Source: Acanthaster planci | Lineage: Eukaryota > Echinodermata > Asteroidea > Valvatida > Acanthasteridae | DNA length: 64,000 nucleotides | Assembly: GCF_001949145.1 (NCBI RefSeq) | Contig: NW_019091574.1 | Span: 9,420-73,419, forward strand | Direction: 5' to 3' | Shown: in pieces, positions 9,712 to 20,295 of the stretch | Layout of the letters: each line of letters begins with the position of its first letter | Position numbering within the stretch: position 1 is the first letter of the stretch | The notes under the pieces: model-generated | Database searches by the model: none | The model's input: only the letters and a program-made list of their open reading frames with translations | What the model was told of the DNA's origin: nothing | Made by a program: the position numbers and the translations under genes

Positions 9712-12700
9712 TCAAGTTTCACTGCAGATCGTTTTGCTGTATCTTGGAATATTTCAAAATGTGTCTTTGCGGATGGCTTCCAGGGTGTGTCTATTTTGCT
9801 GTAACTTATTTGTGACTGGTATGTGAATGACGTCTTGCATACGCCGCAGCAGCCGCACTCAACGTTACATGTACGTGTACGAGGAGCTCAGAGGAAGGGC
9901 ACAACAGCCAGGACTAGGTACGTGTACGCCTCCAATGCACTACTATATCGCACGTCTCTTACAAGTACGGGTGATGCAGTAAAAAACGTCTGGGTTTACG
10001 ATGGCAAAAATCCGGAGCCAGACCACGCTATTAAGAGCGACCTCTGTTGATTGATTTCGTTCAGATCTATAGTAAAGATTGCGGTAACACCATGTATTTA
10101 TCTCTTCAGGTCTGAAGACGGACAGAGTACACTGTTCGAAACGTCGAGTTATTCCCCGGTTCTTCTCGGTTCTTCTCANNNNNNNNNNNNNNNNNNNNNN
10201 NNNNNNNNNNNNNNNNNNNNNNNNNNNNNNNNNNNNNNNNNNNNNNNNNNNNNNNNNNNNNNNNNNNNNNNNNNNNNNNNNNNNNNNNNNNNNNNNNNCA
10301 GCTTATCACATGTATTTTGTTTGGCGGTTAGAAAAATAAATATACAGGAAAATTTTGAATTTTTGAACAATGTCTGCGCATGAGCAGATCTAAGGGGAGG
10401 TTGGGTATCACCCCCACCCTACAAGCACACTCATTGCCCTTTTGAGAGGCCTGGGCCTAAAGGTTGCAAGTTCTTAAAAGCATAAGCCCTTTTACAGAGG
10501 TCTTCTTATTTGCTTGTTCGATTAACGACAAAGCGATAGTGCATGGCGTCAACAACGGCGACAATAAGCCGACATGTAATCGCCCGCGCGAAACAAATTT
10601 CAACCCCCACCAGCAAAACATCTTGGATCCACCCCCGATGCGGTCTCTCAGATGACTTATTGTCACTCTGTGAAAACAAAGAAGCAGAGACCGAGTTTTT
10701 GTCAAATGTTTGTTTAGTAAACAAAATTTGCTCCGAAACTTGGTCATTTATTTTAAAAGTTGGAATAGGGCTCTCAATGTGACCGTAATGCACACGCGCA
10801 TTGGTTAAAAAGCAGTTGCTCAGAGGTCAATTTTGGGCCCAAATTGTCTCACAGAAGAACTCATCATTTCACATGTATAAAAAATATGTCCGTGATTGAA
10901 AAGCTCAGTCAGAATCTTTCCAAAGTTATGTCCATCATGGGCAGATCAAAAACCGGGCCAGCCGGGTTTCTAGGGCCAAATTGTTTGTTGGGGATAAAAA
11001 TGTAGAAATGTGCCCTTATGGGGGTGGGGCTGGATTCTGGGGCTTTTACGCGCTCTTACAGAAAGAGGGGCAAGGAAAAAGTTCCCCAATTTAAACATCA
11101 ACTTCTGTTTATTCAACAAATATTCTCCTTTTTTGAGGCCATTGCCTCTTTTGGCACCAGCATCCGCCAGGTGTTACGCCAGGTTCTCCTGTCAGCTGTC
11201 ACATTTTTTCAGGCAATTCCAGCAGTTTATCACATCTTAGTAAAAATTTCCTTCAAAACGAAGATATTCATCAAAGTAATTTACTCCCCCCTGAATCCTC
11301 TCATCAAATGGTACGTTGAGGTGCATGTGTATGAATAAAGTGACATTTCGGTCGCATGATGGGCTTCAAGCAATTGCAATTAAGTACATATTATATTTTA
11401 TTTATAAAGACATAAAGCCGTAGGATCGTCAAAATTATAACCTGAAAGTACCAACAAGGCAATATTCAGACAATGTGAAGAAACTGGGGCAACATGCTTT
11501 TCGATAAAGTAGGCCACAGGCAACCGGAAGCACTACTACCAGACGATGACTGGACTTGGCTTGAACCACACATGCAAGTTATATGGATAAGTTCAATTAA
11601 TTCTATATAGTCATCCTCGGAAATCTGAGGAAAACAAGGTCTGTGCATTTAGCCTTACTCTTTTTACAGTTGATGCATGGTCGAAAAACAGCGATGTCCA
11701 GACAGGCATCTCACTGCTTTGGGAGGGGGGTCTGGATGTTACAGTGGGAGGTGCAAGTCCTAGATTGTTCTAAAAACATGAGCCTATTTACTAGTACTGC
11801 TGTTTTTTTATTTTTTTTATTCCTAGTGGGGGCGACGACTGTTTATGCGGGTATATGCCTCCCTCCCAGTTGAGCAGCTGCAAACAAAACGACAGTGTCA
11901 AACCATCCTTGCATGGTCTACATTGTGTTTACGGGCGCAGGCCAGCAAAAACTTAGATCAATCAACTTACCAAAGTAATAGCGTCTTTGCAATGTACCAT
12001 GTAATTTCACCATATTTATTGACCCAGTTCTCCATCGTGCAGCGTAGTACCAAGAGCGGATCCTAGGAAAGGGGCCATGCCCCCAAAAGTGAGCCTGTTT
12101 TTTTCTTTTGAAGGAAAGGTAAAAGAAAGGCCAATATGTTTGCCTATTTCATTTTCCTTCGTGTAGCTTGTAAATCGAGTGTTGTGGTGCCACAAGTCAT
12201 CCCTCTTTCATGCAATCATAGAGGCGGATTCAAAATTCCGAGTGTGCATGGTGCACCGAGAAAAGCTCTCTCACACAAGAAAGATTCTGTTTCTGCTTGA
12301 GTGTTATGACAATCTCTATCACGATATATATAAGTTGCATGCTCATGGTGGCTAGTGGACGCTATAATGAATGGCTCCTGATTACAATGCAGTGATAATA
12401 TGAAAAGTTGCGTCTCTCTCAGACATACGTGTGTTTCCAGGCAAATGATTCAACTCCATAAGAGTTCTTGGTATCAAAACCAATCTGATGCGATTTTTCT
12501 GTGTTCGCGGGTGAGCAAAGGCAATTGACGACGATTTTCATGTTTTTACCCCTTCCCCTTTAAAGTTTCTAGACAATGATCTTTGTCAATCGCTACTTGA
12601 TGGTTCATAGACTTAGAGTGAGTCTATAAATGGGTCTACGCAGCGTCTCTTCCAATGGTTTCTATCCCAACTTAATTCGTCATAATGGAAGAGACACTAC

Positions 12701-12890
12701 TTATCTGTCGAAAATCTTTGCCCGCAAATCTACAGCTACTTGCCGCAGTGTATACTGCTTCCAGTTTGCTTTATTGATTCGTGATATGGGTTCCAGATGT
12801 TGGCGCATTTTTTTTTAGGTCTAACCAAGGATTTATAAGCAGTTTCTTTCAACTTTACAGAGCAGCTGTAAAGATTTCTATGCAGTAATC
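9712..12890. other. No gene recognised; includes assembly gap
   Basis: Only short frames without recognisable domains or paired splice sites. The 120-base gap lies inside. Confidence 0.4.
10179..10298. other. Assembly gap (120 N)
   Basis: A run of 120 undetermined bases. The flanks show a short direct duplication (GGTTCTTCTCGGTTCTTCTCA) on the left. Any frame called across it is an artefact. Confidence 0.99.
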
Positions 12891-12894
12891 CGAG

Positions 12895-13215
12895 TTATTT
12901 TATTTTGCCCTAGAAGTAATATTATTGATGTGATCAGTCCAGCTTAATAATGTGTGATTTACATGTATTTCTATCCCAAGATAAGCATGACTGTTGACCC
13001 CCTCAAGAGGTATATTATGCCATTCATTGTGGGTTGACTTGATGGATGTTTTCTTATGGTTGATGAGCAATAAGTAGCATTTAGTAACATTAAATCTCAT
13101 CTGCCAGATGATTCATATTTGCAGAATGTATTCCCTACAATGGGAGGTTATTCAGGCACAATATGAAAAGCAACGGTCCTAGTACAATACACTGTTCTAC
13201 ACAGAGGTAACATGT
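12895..13215 (-). pseudogene. Reverse transcriptase relic of a Jockey/CR1-type LINE, internally deleted
   Basis: The minus strand reads IVLGPLLFILCLNNLP (13141-13190), corresponding to the PQGTVLGPLLFxLYINDLP block of non-LTR reverse transcriptases. After a jump it reads MRFNVTKCYLLLINHKK (downstream of the missing YADD region) and HAYLGIEIHVNHTLLSWTDH (the YLGV block). The FADD/YADD region is deleted, so it is dead. It differs from the LINE at 14.4-17.9 kb and is probably older. Confidence 0.7.
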
Positions 13216-13247
13216 AGGTTATGATGCAAGTCCCTCCAAAACAACTT

Positions 13248-13484
13248 TTAACAAATGAAGCAGTGGGGGAATAGAGATTGAGAGCAATAAACAGCTACGG
13301 TGTGGTTGGCACCTAATTCCTTGTATCCTGTTAACTTGATAAATTGTTGATCCCGAGTATTAGTCTCTAGGTGAATGATAGTCACGCTTCCATCAGCCTG
13401 ATATTTAGGGAACACAACATAATTATAAATGACGGTAATGTTTACAATAGGTGCAGAAAATTCCACAACACTGCTTCTAATTTT
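13248..13484 (-). CDS. Unrecognised coding-like frame
   Basis: Minus-strand frame reading RSSVVEFSAPIVNITVIYN, later DGSVTIIHLETNTRDQQF and KLTGYKELGANHTVAVYC. The alternation of hydrophobic and polar residues and two N-glycosylation sequons (NIT, NHT) suggest a beta-sandwich extracellular domain such as fibronectin type III, but I cannot assign a family. A possible acceptor (caaaattag) lies upstream; no donor was found before the stop at the low-coordinate end. Confidence 0.25.
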   Translation of the reverse strand, partial: KIRSSVVEFSAPIVNITVIYNYVVFPKYQADGSVTIIHLETNTRDQQFIKLTGYKELGANHTVAVYCSQSLFPHCFIC

Positions 13485-14411
13485 GTCCGTAAAATTTAAT
13501 TACATGTATTGTGAAATAAAGTATACGAAAGTGTAAAAATGAGCTCATTTTAATATTATTCGTTTACTACTAAATGTTTCATAATAATTTAAATTTTTTT
13601 TATGACAGAGGACCGCACAATGTTATGACGAACTTGGTCATTATAAAATCCCGGTTTCAAAGAACATAAACAATAACTTGAAATCCCGACAGAATTGTGA
13701 ACTTTTCTATTGGACAACATTCCATCTAGAGGTACAATACGAAGTTATACGCACGATTTTATCGACCCGGTCCACTTAGAATGTAAAATTAAAGTTAACA
13801 ATTAAAATATAGGCTACCCAAACTACCTGATGTAAACGTGATTGATGGATAAGAACATATTGGTGTCAGCGCTCCTGGCAGCTTTAGTAGAATAACTGAT
13901 TTATGGTGATTTGTGGAACAGAGTCCAAATTTGGGGGTCAAAAACTCATCATTAGAAAAACTGATTAGGTGTTGTGAGTTGTAACTTTGTAACTTACTAG
14001 GCGTAGAGCCAGGGGTTGGGGGTCGGAATCCCCCTGCTCTGAGACTAAATGCATCAATACAATTGTCAACAATGTACGCCGGGTAATGCTTCATGATCGT
14101 TTCCGGTTGTCTGCGTTTAAAAAATAAATCTCCGGCCTGACCCTCCCAGAAAAATTCCTGGATCCGCCCCTCCCATGTAGAAACTGTGTGTGGTGGTTTG
14201 CATAAGCTTGGTTTCTGGATTACAAAGTACCAGAATGAAACAAATGGGCCATTCTATAAATTAGGGGTCCAACTGTTTTCGTGTCGCTGTCACGTCTGAC
14301 ATATGATTTTGAAAGTTCAGAGCACATTTTCTAATTTCCAAGAGCGATGAATTAATGCAAATAAGCCTACCCGCCAAATAAGTAGAAAAACCGAACAGCA
14401 TTGTAATCTGA
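13485..14411. other. No gene recognised
   Basis: AT-rich flank of the LINE. The words CCTGGATCCGCCCCTCCC near 14157 look like the end of a dispersed repeat, but its limits cannot be set. Confidence 0.35.
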
Positions 14412-14879
14412 TTGTATTTCATTTCATTTATTTTATTTTTCGGGATAAACATTTCACAGAAATACAATAACATACAGTTTACAAAAATTACAGAATAGGA
14501 TACACAAGACATACAAAGGACAAGTGAACAGTATTTAACAAGCTCCCGCTGGATTACCCAAAAGAAACATGGTTTCTGTCGAGGGGCTCTCCAACTGGTT
14601 AAACAGAAAACAATGAGAACAATTAAAGGTATATATTGATACAATATAAAAAAATATAAGGCTTTACATAAATAATATACTTATAACTTAAATAACATAA
14701 ATAAATAGATAAATAGCTAAAGTCTCTTGGGGAAAAATGGGATATATATTAAAAAAAAACTAAACCCCTTAAAAATAATACCAATAATAAAAATAATAAT
14801 AATAATTTGTATACCTTATTTAATAAATACACTGTTAACCTAGGCAACATTCAGCGGCATGATAATGGCAACGGGCTGT

Positions 14880-17851
14880 CTAACTGGCAAGGGAGATAGG
14901 GTCTTGGTGAAAAAGGTGATCACGTAAAGAATTTAAGAAGTCTTTCGGAGAGGGTTCCAAACACAGATTTCGGAGGTTACTTGGAAGTGAATTGAGGAAT
15001 CTTGGGAAGAGTGTAAAAAGAGAGAATTTCACACAGTTAGTACGGCAGCACTGATGTTTAAAGAGCAGTGAGTCCATCTTCCTTGTGTTGGGCTGTGGGA
15101 GAAAGTGTGACAGGATATCTATATTTTTGTAGAGGCAATTGATGACAAACGAGACACCTAAGCATAGGAGACGATTGTAGAGAGGGGAAAGATTAAGTTT
15201 AGATAAGCGTTGTTCATAAGAAAGGGAGTTGGCATTATTGAAGGGGAGGCAAGATTTCGTGAAGCGCCGTTGTATTGTCTCAATATTCTGGATGTGATTT
15301 TTCGGGTGAGGTAGCCAAACTGGTGATCCATATTCTAGAACAGGTCTGCAAAGAGATTGATGAAATTTAAGTAATACATCTGCATTCCTGGATTTTACTG
15401 TACGCCGAACGAAGCCTGAAAGTTTTGAACATTTAGAACGAATCATGTTGACATGCTTTGTCCAGGTAAGGTCGTTTGACAAAAAACACCTAGGTATTTG
15501 TAGGAAGTGACGACTTGGAGAGGCTCAGGATCCTGAAGGTAGTAGGGAGACAGGGCTTGGTTTCTGGATCGTGTGATATGCATAACTTTGCACTTGGTAG
15601 AGTTTAGCTGCATGTGGTTTTCTTTGCACCATTCTGAAATAGAGTTGAGGTCTTCCTGTAAAACAACTGCATCTTCATTACTTCTAATAATTCTATAGAG
15701 TACAGTGTCATCTGCATACTGGGGTAACGGTGATTGAACGTAATTAATCAGATCAGATGTAAATAGATTAAAAAGCACAGGACCAAGGACTGATCCCTGG
15801 GGTACACCTGAGGTTACTGGTATCCATTCTGACCTGTCCCCTGCAAAGATGACTCGTTGCTGCCTTTCAAAAAGAAAATCTTTAATCCATGAGAGAAGGC
15901 TACCACAGATACCATATCGATGCAACTTCTGGAGAAGAATAAAATGGTCACATCTATCTAAAGCGTTAGACCAATCTAGGAATATGACATCTATTCTGGG
16001 TGGTTTGGAGACATCTAGTGCATGGGACCAGGTATCAAACAGGGTTGTCAACTGAGAAGTGCAGGAATGTTTAGGTTGGAAGCCATGTTGAGATTGAGGA
16101 ATGATATTATACTGTGAAGAGTGGGTAAGTAGTTTCTTAGAGATAAAACCTTCAAGTATTTTACAAGGGACTGACGTAAGAGAGTTTGGTCTATAGTTAA
16201 CAATCGTGAATTTATCACCTTGTTTGAATACAGGAACAATATTTGCCAACTTCCAGCTGTGGGGAATTGAACCTGTAGAGAGACTGAGATTAAATACGCG
16301 TGTCAATATTGGGGCAATAGGGGGTCCGGCGAATTGAAGAACTTTTGGGGATATACCATCTAAACCTGGAGGCTTGGATGAATTGAGGTTCTTGATGGCT
16401 TTCAGTACATCTCCTTGGTTAACTTGAAGATTCTGGAGAGGAGTCATTCCAGGATGAGCCTCGCATTTTCCATGGTCTTTTGGAAGTTGGTAAGGGAATT
16501 GCTGTGGAGAGAAGTTGCTTTGAAAATACCGGTTAAATGCACTGGCAATTTCAACTGGGATTGTGTGGATTTGGTCACCGTAACTGAAAGAGTTCAGATG
16601 TTGGGGCTTTCTTTTACTTTTCACAAATGACCAGAAACGCTTAGGATGCAGCTTACAGTCTAAGGCAGGATTTTGAACGTAGTCATTGCAGGCAATTCTA
16701 GTCAACCGTTTAACCTGAGATCTTAATTCTTTATACTTGTTCCATACGTTTGTATTCTTGTTCTTGATAGCTTGCTGGTAGGCTCTATTCTTTCTTCTTG
16801 ATGCACTGATGATGTCAGAGGTTATCCACGGGGAACGGCGTCGGCCCTTGGAAATTGCAATGGGAACAACGTCCTTGACTGTAGCATGGACGAGAGTCAA
16901 AAAGTTTTCCCATGTTTCATTGATGTCAGTCTCATCAATAAACAGGTCCCATGGGATACGACTCAGCGTTGTCTGGAAGTCCTGTTTATCTGCCTTGTGG
17001 AACTGGTGAAAAGTCCGCTGAAAAAGTTGATGACCTGGTTCTGAAGTAATCTCAAAATGAACTGAGTCATGGTCACTGTTGCCCAAGCCTGGTGCTCCAC
17101 AGATGTTTGTAGTCCAAGTAGGATCATTACAGAAGATGATGTCCAACATAGTATAATTGCCGTTTGGGTTGCGTCTTGTGGGAAAGGAGACAAGTTGTGA
17201 CATACCAAGTGATTCAGCCAGGTTGAGTACAGTTGCAGAGTGGTTGTTGAGAGTTACCGGAATGCGTTCATTAAGTGAGACTGTGCAGGGTATCTGAAGG
17301 TTGAAGTCCCCCAGGAGAAGTATTGCTTGGAATTGGTGACAGCATGGTAATATACGATTGACTGAGTAGGACAGAGCTTCATCAAAGCCGGTTGCCGAAG
17401 ATGGAGGTCGATAGCAAGTGCCAAGAAGTAGTTTGCCTTTGTTCTAGGGTAAAATAATTTGCACCCAGAGGAGTTCGCATTCGTTGAAGTTGGCCTGAAT
17501 GTCTGGAGTTGGTTCAAAATCAGCTCTTCTTGATGCTAGCAGATGCGATTTACATGCATGGAGAACACCCCCACCACTGCGGTTTCTGTCGCGTCTGAAG
17601 ATCTGGTACTGTGAGGGTTCAAGAAGTGTCGAGTCAACAATGTCAGAGCACAGCCATGTTTCAGTCACACAAGCGATGTCAACTTGGTCAATGGAAAGTT
17701 TAGCTTGCAGCTCGAGGGATTTGTTGACAACGCTGCGAGCATTAAGCAGGACACATTTTAGGTTGGAGTGCTTGTTGGGATCATTCTGGCTGCCAGTGGA
17801 AAGGCCTGGGTTCAGTTCAACATCACCAGATTGTAGTGGAGCTGTATGCAT
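14880..17851 (-). pseudogene. Endonuclease-reverse transcriptase polyprotein of the LINE
   Basis: One reading frame from ATG at 17851 to about 15480, broken only by TAG at 17444-17446, then a one-base shift near 15480 into the C-terminal frame ending at 14880. Endonuclease (APE type): LLNARSVVNK, CVTETWLCSD (catalytic Glu), CYRPPSS, ILLLGDFNL, and NSDHDSVHFEI (SDH catalytic His). Reverse transcriptase: LNSSKPPGLDGISPKVLQ, IVNYRPNSLTSVPCKILE, FLDWSNALDRCDH, TSGVPQGSVLGPVLFNL and QYADDTVLY with the catalytic YADD intact. The C-terminal part has RPVLEYGSPVWLPH. These motifs copy the element RNA at a nicked target. The two lesions probably prevent a full product, but the copy could have been active recently. 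Confidence 0.93.
17801..17827 (-). other. 2A-like motif GDVELNPGL at the start of the LINE frame
   Basis: Residues 9-17 of the frame read GDVELNPGL. The 2A ribosome-skipping consensus is D(V/I)ExNPG followed by Pro, and such motifs are reported near the N terminus of APE-type LINE proteins in marine invertebrates. Here the last Pro is Leu (CTT), which should abolish skipping. An in-frame TGA lies directly before the ATG. Confidence 0.75.
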
Positions 17852-17923
17852 TCATCTCCAAAACACTTCATCAGGCAGATCTGCCCAACAGTTGACATAA
17901 GTATAGTTTTTGTCTCTCATGTT

Positions 17924-18121
17924 TCAAATCTGAAATGAGCTTCCATCATTCATAACGTAGTAACTGAAGGACAGACACGAAGGAAAGTGACTATAAAATG
18001 CCTGCCTCCCCTCAATACCTAATGGTTGAAGACAAATGAAACGCGTGTGCACTACCTGTCCATGATCGTTGTGCCACGGCATGGGTAGTATATTGGCTTC
18101 TAATTCAGCTCGCTGAATCAC
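17924..18121 (-). CDS. Candidate exon of an unknown gene, ending in a stop codon
   Basis: Minus-strand frame with a good acceptor (gatttcctacag at about 18122-18133), reading VIQRAELEANILPMPWHND, then QVVHTRFICLQPLGIEGRQ and FPSCLSFSYYVMNDGSSFQI before TGA. The reading is protein-like, with conserved-looking W, H, C and P residues, but I recognise no family. It abuts the 5' edge of the LINE, so it could be the last exon of a host gene or an unrecognised upstream part of the element. Confidence 0.35.
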   Translation of the reverse strand: MIQRAELEANILPMPWHNDHGQVVHTRFICLQPLGIEGRQAFYSHFPSCLSFSYYVMNDGSSFQI

Positions 18122-18242
18122 ACTGTAGGAAATCAAGAACGTAATAACGTGTTAAATGCCTGCAAACCATATCTTTACATTAAATATTAAGTTTTTAATT
18201 TTTATTTCTGGCTCGAGTTGATGGTATAAAAATTACATTTTA

Positions 18243-18440
18243 TCATAATGCATTCATTGTTCCAAAAGTACTGAACGATTCCATGTTCACTGTGTCAACG
18301 TTCTTAGCTAATGCACAAACAACATGTTGGCAAACATAGAAGGGGCAGGCAACTTGGAGCTTTCTTAGACAAACTTTTTGTGCAACTTTAATATTCTGTC
18401 TTCCACGAAAGAAAGCCACTTGACATTCTTTTTCGGTCAA
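18243..18440 (-). CDS. Candidate unknown frame upstream of the 17.9-kb exon
   Basis: Minus-strand frame of 65 codons starting TEKECQVAFFRGRQ, with QKVCLRKLQVACPFYVCQHV (several cysteines), ending NMESFSTFGTMNAL. No family recognised and no donor joins it to the frame at 18121. Kept because composition is protein-like and it sits on the same strand close by. Confidence 0.22.
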   Translation of the reverse strand: MTEKECQVAFFRGRQNIKVAQKVCLRKLQVACPFYVCQHVVCALAKNVDTVNMESFSTFGTMNAL

Positions 18441-19864
18441 TTATATTGAATGTACATCCAGGATTTGCAAGATCTCAAAAACGGGGCTGTCGAATTATTT
18501 TGAAATTTTCGAGAGAAGAGAAAATTTATGTTTTCTCCAATTAAGGATCGTCCGGACAGGCGACCTTTGGAAAACACAGTTCGTGGAAATACCTCAACCG
18601 TTAACGGGTGCAACGAAAATGCTTATGAAGCACTGACCTGTCGGAAAAGTCATTACTGGGTATTATACAAACTGCCAATGCCATACAAACCTGCCAACTT
18701 AAGATAATGGTATGGTCCAAACCGAGTAACATTCGGCTAATATGGCCGCTCCTTCGGAGCTTCGTAGCGGGGTCTGTTTTTCTCGAACAAAATCTCCAAT
18801 TTTGAGACATTTAGTTTTCTGTTTCACCAATCACAGTAACTCTATTTATAATAGGTTTTTGTCCAAAATTTGAGCCCCTATTCGCTCTTTGAAAAAATTC
18901 CGAGAAATGTTTGCCATGTACCCATACAACAATAAATTTAAAAAGAAAGGAAATTTAAATTCACTTTTCAGAAGTTTTGTTGCACAAATTATTGAAAGAA
19001 TGAGGTCCTTTTCCTCCCTTAGATCAAAAAATCTAAACACTATAGTATCACTGTCAACTGTATTAACTATACATCAATGAACGTAAATTATTCACAAAGC
19101 CCGAACGTCTTTAGATGTAACAAAGAAATCAAACAAGATCACCCTGATATAAACACAAAGAAACGATGATGATTTATTAATTAGAATATTTAACAAATTC
19201 TTAGAAATATTGAACAGAAATTGACAGTGATCAGGTTATACTAGTTAGTGTACATTGATTATATTACACAAGTGTTTACATAATTATTAAGATCTTACAT
19301 AATGTATTGTAAAGATCTTGCTGGTGAGGACTTGGGCGGGCTCTGCATTAAGGGATGGCTCCGAGAATGGTGAAAAGTGACGATGCAAATCTAAACTTAA
19401 ACACGGGGCGAATTCACCTCCAACAAACGGTCAGAATTAAACGAAACAGTGGGGAACGCAGGCTGACTCCCGTCGCGATGGGTACTGAAATATGGCCTCT
19501 CGTCCCGAATTATAGAGTCAGTTCTCAAGCACTTACTTGGTCTAGACGAACTTTCTCCAATCGCTCCACAGACTAGCAACAAGTAGATAACAGGTCCTTA
19601 AAAAGAAGTACCGGCACGCCAATTGCGCTTCAAAGTCTCGTACACTAGCCCAATAATTCTGCCACAGTCCTACCTTTGTATATGTTTTATGTTTTCCAGC
19701 AATTATTGTACTAGAAAAACGTTACTTTCTGGAAAATTCTTACGACTACTTTGTTTTAAAAAATACAGTGACACTGGTAGTACGGGGCTCCAAAAGTGTT
19801 ACCCAACTTGCTGTGATTCTGACTAAATTCAGAATGAGGATAATACATGTACCGGTAGTTATTA
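18441..19864. other. No gene recognised
   Basis: Short frames only. No LINE or transposase motif on either strand. Confidence 0.35.
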
Positions 19865-20230
19865 CAGGCTTGTTGTCGACATCTTGAGTTGGTTTATCAA
19901 GGCCTAATGACATCCTGAGATCGCAGGATAACATCCAGAAAGTAGGTTGTCGACATTCTGAAATAATTCATTACAGGAAGATTACATCCTGAAATATTAT
20001 CAAAGATAATTTATCATGAGATGGTAACAGTTAGTACGGAGCTCTGGAAATCCGACTTGTTGAGATCCTGACATTGGGATGTCGACATCATAGAGGCAAG
20101 ATGTCGACATCCTAAGATAATTTCTCATAGGATGATGACATCCTGAGATAAGTTATTTAAGAATGTCAACATTATAAAAGTTGGATGACGACAGGCTGAA
20201 ATGGTTTATCATGGAATGACGCCAATGTAA
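19865..20230. repeat. Degenerate minisatellite, ATGTCGACATCCTGAGATAA units
   Basis: Words such as GTCGACATC, CATCCTGAGAT and AATTTATCAT recur roughly every 35-60 bases (for example 19874, 19948, 20080, 20102, 20128). Units have diverged and carry gaps. Many units include the palindrome GTCGAC. No coding potential. Confidence 0.6.
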
Positions 20231-20295
20231 AAGTGGAATAAAAACATTGTTTGTCAATAAGTGCATTGACAGACTACCTTGAAAACGAACAGGTG

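Larger units (their letters stand above)
14412..17905 (-). mobile_element. CR1/Jockey-type non-LTR retrotransposon, nearly full ORF2
   Basis: A minus-strand LINE of about 3.5 kb. The 5' edge lies near 17905, the endonuclease-RT frame runs 17851 to 14880, and an AT-rich 3' region of about 450 bases ends with ATAAAATAAATGAAATGAAA (near 14440-14412), the kind of short 3' repeat typical of CR1/Rex-type elements. No ORF1 is visible, so the element is 5' truncated or uses one frame. Only two lesions are visible in the long frame, so this is a fairly young copy. Confidence 0.9.

Noticed and set aside
10051-10383. Open frame across the N run
   Set aside because: Open only because undetermined bases cannot show stops.
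14261-14644. 127-codon minus-strand frame
   Set aside because: Falls in the AT-rich 3' region of the LINE and extends past its end; no motif.
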